Below are positions 34,895 through 43,753 of a stretch of DNA of 64,000 nt, one piece after another. The notes under the pieces were generated by a model. It worked only from the letters and a program-made list of their open reading frames with translations, made no database searches and was not told where the DNA came from. This DNA is from Alopecurus myosuroides (lineage: Eukaryota; Streptophyta; Magnoliopsida; Poales; Poaceae): positions 118,283,712 through 118,347,711 of the forward strand of contig CM054061.1 in assembly GCA_028641055.1 (NCBI GenBank), given 5' to 3'. Made by a program: the position numbers and the translations under genes. Position 1 is the stretch's first letter, and every line of letters begins with the position of its first letter.

Positions 34895-35330
34895 GGCAAT
34901 TTCATGCATAGCCTGGTTTCCTCAAGTTTGTCCGAAAGTCGGCCATTCTTGTTTTTCACCTGTTCCTGCTTGCTTTCTGAACTATTTTGGAGAAAGATAC
35001 CAGGAACTGTCAAATTACAACCCCCTAATGGTATTGCATTGGATGTTGGAGTTATGGAGAACATGAACATAGCAATCCTCAAGTATGGGAACCCATACTT
35101 GAGAATTGTTTTGTTCATGTTCTCCCTAACTGCAACATCTAATGCAATACCATTAGGGGCTTGTAGTTTGATGGTTCCTGATATCTTTCCTCCAAAATAG
35201 TTCAGAAACCACTCTGGTATGACCTGTAGCAAGCAGGAACTGGTGAAAAACAAAAGAGAATGAGGCAGTGAAAATACTCGGACAAACTTTAGGAAACCCC
35301 AAAAAAGAAGATTTTAGCTATGCATGAAAA
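34895..35330. repeat. Large imperfect palindrome (about 0.43 kb)
   Basis: Inverted arms meet near 35093/35094 (catacttgagaattgttttg against its complement tcaagtatggg). Nested matching pairs extend outward: cctaatggtattgcatt / aatgcaataccattagg, ctgcttgct / agcaagcag and gtttcctcaagtttgtccga / tcggacaaactttaggaaac. A 23-bp direct repeat, aaccactctggtatgacctg plus tag, brackets part of it at 34759-34781 and 35209-35231. Confidence 0.8.
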
Positions 35331-35363
35331 TATCCAAAACCCTGTTTTGTGAGGGGCCAAAAG

Positions 35364-35457
35364 CTCGTGCGAGCTAGCAGACCCCCTACCCCCGCCCCGT
35401 AAAACAGAATATTCTGTTTTACGGGGTGGGGGTAGGGGGTCTGCTAGCTCGCACGAG
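35364..35457. repeat. Near-perfect 47-bp-arm palindrome with no spacer
   Basis: The arms turn directly at 35410/35411 (cagaat|attctg) and match over 47 bp with one mismatch (ccccGcccc versus ccccAcccc), extending weakly outward through ggccaaaa/tttttggcc. The arm contains gcagaccccctac, similar to the terminal inverted repeat of the surrounding element. Confidence 0.9.
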
Positions 35458-35540
35458 TTTTTGGCCGGCGAAATGCGTATACAGGGCCCTCTACACGCGT
35501 TTTAGGGGGCGAAAATATAAGGGGTCTGTTAGACATGCTC

Positions 35541-35878
35541 TAACAAGCTCAGCCGGAGGGTAATCGTGTTTCAGCAAAATGAGTAAATGAATCGCTTTAA
35601 ATTTGAGCCAACTTCAAAATTAATCCAACCAATTTTGAACCGAGCGAATTTGCCTGTTCAAGTTCTGAATTATTCTAAGAAGCACTGTTGAAACAAAAAA
35701 AAGAATACATGAATTTCCTCCTCCTATCTATGCACGGGAGCAGCACTAACTAATGCCACATACTTTTAATTCCTTGTAGTTTGTACACCAATATATGCCC
35801 CCAGCTCCCTATGACACCTGCAGAGCTAGAACTGCTACCCGATGTTAGGATGCTACCAAATTTCTTGCTGGCCTGACC
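35541..35878. other. Short spacer, 3' flank of the RBOH gene
   Basis: 338 bp downstream of the RBOH stop codon, presumably including its 3' UTR. No frame of interest and no obvious canonical poly(A) signal on the minus strand. Confidence 0.5.
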
Positions 35879-38800
35879 TTAGAAGTTCTCCTTGTGGAAA
35901 TGGAACCTTGTTGTCGTTGTGTGGCTCAATTCTACTGCAAGGTCCTTGAGCGTTTTTGTAAGCGTTGGAGATCCACAGTAGAAAACACCTGCGGATGCAT
36001 GGAACATCTTGATTAGTATCTTTTGTTCTGTAAAGCATGATCCGGCACTTGAAATTTTTATCAGATGTGACTCACCTATACGAGCGTTCTTGTGGGTATT
36101 TGCCAAATCAGTGTACACCTTTCTCCAGTTTGGCCTTGCGAAATGCGTCCGGATCTGCGAAAATAGCAGTCAGAACAGTAAGAAACCATGACATATCTGA
36201 ATTTGTTGCAGGTGACAGGGGGGTGGTGAGAAGGGGAATACCTTGCTGCCAGATACAATATCCATGCCATCTTTTGCGTGTTGGAGTGATTGAACCATGG
36301 CAATCAGAGCTGACCTTGCATCACCTTCCTCATACACACTGGTCAGGTAGTTGTGCATCTCTATTGCATTCTGTATATCAAGACATTAAGTTACATTTCA
36401 AGTATAAGCTATCGGAGAATGTGTGGGAAGTTGCTCTTTACTGAAGCAGTTAAGGTTGAGTAGTACATCGCGGTCGCTTTCAGCAACTTCATTCATGACA
36501 CCTTTGAACCATTCAAAGGAGCCCTGTTCCCTTGTTACCCAGTAGAAGTAAGCTCGGCTTGGCCCAGTGCTCTTAAAGGTGCAGCCCGCCTCCTCGTCGT
36601 TAAGGCTTTGCATCTCCTGTTGAATCCAAATCGTTTTATTAATCCTACATTTGTACGCATGTATGGGATAGAATTTTCAGTCAACAGTTGGAGAAGTTTA
36701 CTTGACTAGACTTTAGGTTGTACAGGAGATCCTTCAGTATGCTGATGAAAGGAGTTGCACCAATTCCAAGACCGATAAGTAAAAGAATGTCGTATTTCTT
36801 GTAATTTTGAGCTGGTGCGCCGAAAGGTCCATCTATAAAGACCGTTGGGAACCTAAATGAAGAAAGCCAAGTCACCAAGGTTAATGCACTATAACATTCT
36901 CAAGCAATTTCCATAAAAACAACTGAAGGCATATTCACCTAGCAGTATCCTCTGCCCGACCTTCTGCTATGACTGTGGTTTCAAGTCTTGAAAGTGTGGC
37001 TTTCTTAGAACTAACTTCTGCTTCACAGGCCTGAATGCATTATTATACATTTTCATCAATTAACTAATACAAATACAGTTTAACCTCCTGTTAAGCTTGA
37101 ACAAATTGTATTTCTTCTCCCCTCGCCCTCTCTCTTTTTGTACTGACCTTTCCAAATACGTTCCTGAGTTCTGATGTCCAGTCACCTAATGTTCTGATAT
37201 GTACACTCAAATAGTCGTCACCGGGTGCAGAAGTGATGGAGAAGGGATGCCTGTAAACGTTGAAGAAATTTTGAAGCAAAAGCCTTGGAAAATTCATGAG
37301 TAGGAAAATGAGGATGATGAGACAGTACCATTCAAAAGGCGAGACATCTGGGCATTTTACAAAGAGGTACATCCCACTTTTGTATTTGAAACTTGGTGGC
37401 TTCTTCATGTAAAGAGAGAGCACATTTCCAGGGTAAATTGCTGCCTGCATGACACATTTTGGATCATTAATGAGCAGTTCTCTTGTGGCAGTTGCAGTTT
37501 CGAATTTATAATGAAGAAACTTATATGTGGTGTTTATGTAGAATCTGTAGCTTACCTTGATGACGCTCACTCCATAATTCTTCTCACGGAATTTTCTGGT
37601 AACTCTCTCGGAGGCATAGAAGAGAACAGGAACTGCCAGGTACATCCATCCCTTTGGAAACACATCCAAAATTGCAATCTCAGTTTTGGTGCACAAACAT
37701 TAAAATTTCAAAAAATAACTACTCTTGCCAAATAGATGCAGGAACATACCGTTCTCTTGTACCACTGCTTGGTGAGGAATATGAAGTAGGAGTGCATCAC
37801 AAGGAGGATATATGCAAACACCAGCAGGTGGTGGGCATACCAGAAGGCATTGAAGCCAGCCAAGTGGTGCAGTGGCGACGGCAGCTTCACGACGCTCCTC
37901 CTGAAGGAGTGCGTCGCCAGTGTGAAGGAGAATGACATTATGAGGATCAGGAGGATGCCAGTCCACCCTGGAGTGCTTACAAGCAGAGATCCCCATGTTG
38001 GTTGAACATAGTTGAAGAATGGCCCCAGCTTCTCCATGAACTTGTCACTTGGGCATGAGACCAATCTTGGGAAGTCGCAGGTCAGGTGAGCAAGAGTATG
38101 AGTACCCGCTCCAATTGCAATTGCCAGTGCGATAACCTGGATACATTGTGGTCATTAGAAGGGCGAAGATGATGATTCCATTGTCTAAACCAGACTGCAG
38201 TCCTAGATATGGCACGGAGGCCTGTATCATATGTACCTTGTGGAAGTTTATGTTATCGTCAAATGGTACGACATTGCTGAGGGCAGTTGATCGGAGCGCT
38301 GTCAGCGTGTTTCGGCACACCGGGAGCAGTATAAGGGCCATGTTTAGCTTGGTAGTCTCAGCGGCACCCTTTGCGATGCAGACACAGTAGCCCATCACGT
38401 CAAAGACTGCCCGCCTCCTGTATTGCACAAACTTGAAAATGAAGAGGCTAAGGTTGACGATTCCCCACAAGGTGATGACCCATATCCTCTTCCAGTTCTC
38501 ATGGATGAAGTCAACAGTCTTGGTCATACGCCTCTGCATTGGGCTCCGGTAACTGGAAGGAACCATTGTCTTCACAAGGCTTGTTGACGCCTGGTCCATC
38601 TGATCTTGTGACCCCTCCGCCATCACCATCTGACGGAGTAGCTTCTCCAGCTGCCAAATCTGCGTGAGGGCACGACATGAGCATATATTTGTGTATGCTG
38701 TTGCTGCAGCGGAAAGAAGAAATAAAGTTTTCATTTCCTGGCACCTCAATGTAACCGCGACCATCAGGGTCCAGCTCTTCCATGATCAGCGAGGCGTAGG

Positions 38801-40165
38801 TCGCAGCATGTTTCTTCAATTTGGCAAGCCTGTTTGCTGAGGCGCTCAGCACAATAATCTGTACATGGAAGGAAAGACTGAATTTTTTAGAAGCTTTGTG
38901 GAGAAGACAGGTTCAGACTTCAGAGATGGTGCGCTACTGACCTCTTTGACCTCATCTTCTGTGAGCTTTCCATCACCGTTCTTGTCACACCTGATGTCAA
39001 AACAAATATCATCAAGAGGCCAGCCGTAAGGTTGTTGGCACTGAAGAGAAGGAAGGTAGATCCTTACATGTCAAAGAAGATGCGTAGCCGTGCATCGAAG
39101 TTATTGTCGGACATCTCCTCCCAGAATTCCTTGAGCTGTTCTTTCGTTAGTCCTTGGTCTGGGTCAATCTTCCTTCTCCTCGCCATCGCCACAAAGACCT
39201 CGCCCGCAAATTCCTTGGAATCCGCCATGCCTGTAGGAAGCAGAGCAGTTCTGGGCTCAGAGGTTCAATTCTTGCATTCTAAGAGGCAGTTTCATAGAGA
39301 TACGTTGTTATTCTGATGTCAGTTTTACAGGCTGCAGCTGATTTTCGTTCTTTAGTTTGTTGTTCTTGCCGTGTAAAAGAAACTAAGGAGCGTCTGTAGT
39401 ATGTTCCTATTGAATCAAAGTTACCCTCTTACATTATCGTCAAAAGAAAAAGTTACATTCCAAGATAAGTTTGCATGGACAGCATGATTCATGTTGATAT
39501 CATGATACGCACGAACGCCTTTTTCTGGGACCGTAAAAGGAGAGCTTTATCCATTGTTCAGGCCAACGATTAAAATCTTGAGCAACCAAACGTGGCTGGT
39601 TAACTCAGAAAATATTCACGAATAGTACGTTGTTCTGAGTATTTGACACCGTTTAATGGTCAATCGCAACACCAAATTGAATCTGCTCTTTTGATTAAAC
39701 GAAAAAGAAAAGAAAAGAAAACTCCACCGCGTTATGCAAGAGATGCTTTACCGAACCGTCAAGCTACCACTGTCGGAGCATCAAGATTGCGTTAGCCGTA
39801 CGGTGGGTCGTTCGTAGGTACGTACCGATGCATTTGGCGAAGTTCTCCTGGTGTAGGCGGCCGTCGTCGGCGCTCATCTCGTCGAAGCGCTTCTCGACGG
39901 ACTTCCACCCGTCCTTGCCCGCCGACGTCTTGTCGAGGAAGCGGAGGCCCCGCAGCGCCGGCTGGGCGCTGGAGTGCGACGGCTTGTGGGAGTCCGGAAC
40001 CCGGAACGACGTCACCCTCGACGCGAGCCGCTTCATCCCGGACGCGAGCCGCGACGGCTGCTTCCTCATGACCGGCCCCGTCGTTGGCTGCGGCTGCGGC
40101 GGCGGCGGCGGCTCTGGCTCGTTGCCGAGCGGCACGTCCACGTACCCCGCCGACGGCGACGCCAT
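35879..40165 (-). CDS. RBOH: Respiratory burst oxidase homologue (plant NADPH oxidase)
   Basis: Complement(join(35879-35988, 36076-36154, 36242-36370, 36467-36616, 36702-36852, 36939-37030, 37148-37250, 37329-37444, 37556-37651, 37750-38136, 38237-38659, 38745-38858, 38942-38990, 39068-39230, 39826-40165)): 15 exons, GT-AG throughout, phases closed, 833 aa. It makes superoxide at the plasma membrane by moving electrons from NADPH through FAD and haem. Proline-rich N-terminus, then the NADPH_Ox region (to about 167), EF-hand loop 1 at 170-181 ([12 protein letters not shown]) and a second EF-like loop at 214-225. Six-helix ferric reductase part about 260-500 with haem histidines in [10 protein letters not shown] and [15 protein letters not shown] site [13 protein letters not shown] (about 563). 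NADPH sites [21 protein letters not shown] and FYCGSPTL. C-terminus RFHFHKENF. Length is normal for the family. I do not assign a paralogue letter. The ATG chosen is the first good one before the conserved region; the frame is open further upstream. Intron 1 is the longest (595 bp). Confidence 0.93.
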
Positions 40166-42029
40166 CGCGTGCACCGGTGACACGACGCGCGCACCGCACC
40201 GTGTACGTGGGGCACCAGCGCCTGAAGGCTGTAGCTCGTCCGATGTGTGGACGGCTGCTGGTGGGCGGGGCGTAAATTTGGAAGGGAGGAGACGGGAGGA
40301 GAGGAGAAATATGGCGCGTGTTGCGGAGAGGGCGATCGACGTGCCAATTATAGCCGTTGCGTTGCATGCGCGCGGCTCGGCCGGACGAGCGAGCTTGGCC
40401 GCTCGGCATGGACGCCGTGTCTCCTTTTTCTCATTCTTCTTCCTGGCGCCGCGCACCTCTGTGGCCGTGCCGTCCACGCGAGTCTGCCCTGTCCTGCGCA
40501 GCCGTGACCTGTGTATGTCAGTGTCGGTGGGTGGCATTCGCCAAAAGCCCGCAAAGCATTAAGCATATACACCAGGCTAGCTAGACTTTCGGAACATGGG
40601 TACTGCAACAACTTCCTATCCAATTTTTCTAAGCTTAAGAAATGCCATGAATAAAGATCATGCGTGTAAAGAATGGATACAAGCATGTGCGTGTAAATTC
40701 TAGTAAAACTTAAATATGGCCACTGCTTGTTATCTATTACAAGAAATCAAAAAATGATTTGGAATGTCTACCAAGTTCCAAATTCTAAAACTTAAACACG
40801 ACGATATGGAATACTGTGATTTTTGCACAGTCGGCAGATTTCTGTAGCTTGTTATGACAATTTGGAGGGCGTGGGTTTCTAGCCTATATCTTCGTGTGTG
40901 CTGCTTTCTTCCGTATTCTTTCCATACTTGGAAAGGTTTTTTAAACATGGGTTCACGAGTGCCTAGGTCTGCGTGATGATTTTCGCAAACAATATGGAGG
41001 TATATTACACTGGATCGATGTTGTTGAGTCGGTTAATGTGGTGACCCAGCACATCAGTGCATGTGTGGTGCACAAGTCGTTCACATAATACTCATAGAAC
41101 GACTCATCCGTGAATATTACATCCGTCGGAGTGGTACAACAGAAATATAGCAGGTCCAACCAAAACCATAGGATACAAATATATTCATTACAAATTCTCG
41201 AGAATTTCTTTGATGTATCAAAGAAGATCTCGTGCAAATGAAACATCGGAAGATGCAAATCGTAATTCTAAGCTGGAGAATAACTCTGCCTCTAAACTTA
41301 ATCCACTACGGTTGTGATCACATCTCTAAACTATAGCTTCTGAGTTTCTCAGTTCATGAATTGACTCCTCCTTCAGCTTGCTAGCTTCTTCTTCATCGGC
41401 ATTGCTAACGACGTTGCTTCATCGGCAAAGTGGCATAAGACTCATTATAGCTTCATCAGATAGCTTTGGTTTCACGTCGAAGACCTCCTCATCAACGTGA
41501 TGGCTATCTAACATCTTTCTTAATGGCTTCAACTATAAGCAGGGGTTAAAAGGGAACGAATGAGTAACGAGCGTTACTCAACAACTTCATTAGGTACGGT
41601 GGGTAGTTTGATACACTAACTACAGCTTTAGACTCAAAAGAGTTACAAGCCAGTGCAAGGTTTTTGTAAATGTTTCTTCAAGAGATTATTTTTATATCGA
41701 AAACTACGCCCGTCAAATCTCAACAGGTGTTAGAACTCCATGGAGTTCCTTTCCTGCAGCGTTCGCAGCTCCTTCCCAGAACAGAGAGTAACATGTCACA
41801 TTTTTTTACACTCTGCAGAGATGCTTTACTTTACCCATAATCGATCAAAACCATGTTGCACAACCAGACTCGAGTTCCTGTCCACACCCACTTAGGTGTG
41901 GGGCCCGGTTATTGATCTAAACCAAATCGTGCTTCTCCGTACCTCATATACCCACCCATTTCATCCAACGCAGGTTTACCCGTGATATTCTAACTCGTGC
42001 GATTGAGAGAGCATTTCCATCCCTAATAT
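40166..42029. other. Upstream flank of RBOH, otherwise unassigned
   Basis: The first ~400 bp (to 40560) is GC-rich and probably holds the RBOH 5' UTR and promoter (minus strand). A minus-strand CCATATTTCTCC near 40305-40316 is a weak TATA candidate. Plus-strand frames here (39828-40562 and others) are shadows of exon 1 and GC content. From 40600 to 42029 I see only AT-richer DNA without a recognisable gene. Confidence 0.45.
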
Positions 42030-43264
42030 TTTGATGTTTGTTGACAACACAATTAGAGCTATAACGTGTTCTAAGTGTTGCAGGTGTTATCTGCACTTGA
42101 TCATATTATCCATATCAAACTTGATCCCTAGCGAAACCCCATTGTTTCCCCCTTGAAGATCCTGTCTATTTATGGGTTTTCTGCTTAAGGCGGTACTACT
42201 GGATTCTCCAGTATTTGGCACTGGAGTGGTGCTGGAACCAGTTCGCGAGATTTGGCACTTCCGGTCACGCTCGGAAGTACCGGGATCTCGGTACTACCAG
42301 ACACGTGCGGTACTACTGGGTTTAACTGTATCTGGGACTGGTTTGGCACTAGCACCGTCCCGTGCGTGTCTCGGCACTCGGACAGGTCCGGTAGTACCGA
42401 AGTGGAGGTACTACCACTCCCGCGCGGTTGTACCGGCTGTGAATATCTGGCTTCGAAGCCAGCGTTGACTCGGTGAAGAATTGCGAAGGCGGTACTACCG
42501 AACGGCGTCCGGTACTACCGGGTGGAGCAATAAATGCTCAAACGGTCAGATCTGAGGGGAGGAGTATAAATAGCTCATCCCCGTCTTCCCCAAAAAGGAG
42601 CTCGCCCAGTATTGAAGTCAAGCATTAATTGAAACACCAAAATTCCGATTTCTCCCAATCCCTTCACCCAAATTCGTTGATCTTTGGAGGATTGAAAGAG
42701 AAGGTCCCGATCTACATCTTCACCAACTCGTTCTTCATTTTCCCTCATTCACTTGAGGAAACCTAGTCTAGGATTTCCTTGTGGAAAACTTCCTTGTGGA
42801 AAACCTAGACCCCATTGCTACTCTCTTGGCGATTCTTGGGAGCCCCCAATTTGGTTGTGGGTGTTAGCCTCAAGCTCATTGTAAAGGACTCGATTCCCGC
42901 CTCAAAGGGGATCAATAGTGGAAGGTAAACTAGGCCTTTATGGCAAGGTTCATCGGAGAATAGGGTGAGGCCTTTGTGGGGTTGAGTAGGCCTTCGTGGC
43001 AAACTCACAACCCTCCAACGAGACGTACTCCCCTAACGAGGAGGAAATCGGGAATACATCGTTTCTCCGTGTGCTTCCGATATCGGTCATCTTGCTCCCT
43101 CTCCTTTACTTTGTGCTTGCATCGTTGTTCTTGTCATATAGGTAAATTCATCTAGTTGCATATTTAGAGAATTTACCTCCGTGTCAAGCCTTAATTTGAG
43201 AAAAATTAAAATTGGTCGTAGCACCTATTCACCCCCCCTCTAGGTGTCCATACTATCCGTTCAA
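42030..43264 (+). repeat. 5' LTR of a SIRE/Maximus-like Copia element
   Basis: The right end is set by the primer site: LTR ...CCGTTCA at 43264, then two bases, then TGGTATCAGAGC. The left end is approximate (tgatgtttgttgacaacac near 42030). The LTR contains a cluster of palindromic CGGTACTACCG-type motifs (42188-42525) and a TATA-like tataaata near 42575. It belongs with the Copia gag at 53379, from which it is separated by Tat2. Confidence 0.6.
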
Positions 43265-43266
43265 TT

Positions 43267-43278
43267 GGTATCAGAGCT
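43267..43278 (+). promoter_or_regulatory. Copia primer binding site (initiator tRNA-Met), interrupted by Tat2
   Basis: TGGTATCAGAGC is complementary to the 3' end of initiator tRNA-Met, the usual Copia primer. Tat2 inserted right behind it, so its last five bases AGAGC became the target duplication and reappear at 53333. Confidence 0.9.
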
Positions 43279-43753
43279 GATGGAGGGATAATAACCCGGT
43301 AGGCCAACTCCAAGGTATAACCCGGCCCAAAGGACGCTGCGCAAGATCCGGCTAAGGATAAAGAAACTTCTGGAAGGCCCAAGTTTGTAGGTATCGTAAC
43401 CCGGATTGTGGGTTGCGGTAAAGGAAAGTTAGGGTTTGTATGTGGTGTCCGGGTAGGATCCAGGGTGCGTCTTGGAGGACAAGCCAGGGGGTACGGGTGC
43501 TTTATAAACCGACCCCTAGGGTTAGTTGAGAGAGATCGAAGAAACCTAGCAATATCGCTTGGTATCGAGTATCCAGTGTAACACGAGAGTTGAGTTAATA
43601 ACTTGAGATCGGAGACTCGGCGACTTGATTGTCGGCTACCAGATCGAGTTCCATCATGCTTTCCTCTGAGCTAAACCCTCTCCCAAACGCCTGTGTCGTC
43701 TTGCCCCAAGATCAGTTACCCCCGGTAACGTCTGCCGTGATTATCCCACGACA
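43279..43753 (+). repeat. Tat2 5' LTR
   Basis: TGATGGAGGG...CCCACGACA. A TATAAA box is at 43503-43508. The gag frame starts before the LTR ends. Confidence 0.93.

Larger units (their letters stand above)
34057..35540. mobile_element. PIF/Harbinger-like DNA transposon, internally deleted
   Basis: The terminal inverted repeats GAGCATGTCTAACAGACCCC (34057) and its complement ending at 35540 match over at least 20 bp and are flanked by the 3-bp duplication TAA (34054-34056 and 35541-35543), the PIF/Harbinger signature. At 1,484 bp it is too short for the usual transposase plus Myb-like gene pair. Only the beginning of a coding region remains (next entry). Two large palindromes lie inside. Confidence 0.75.

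Noticed and set aside
39764..40537. RBOH start further upstream, giving a longer N-terminus
   Set aside because: The upstream extension is arginine-rich with no RBOH resemblance and crosses the likely promoter; the ATG at 40165 gives a family-like start.
39828..40562. 244-codon plus-strand ORF over the RBOH first exon
   Set aside because: GC-rich shadow; the opposite strand encodes the conserved RBOH N-terminus and splices correctly.
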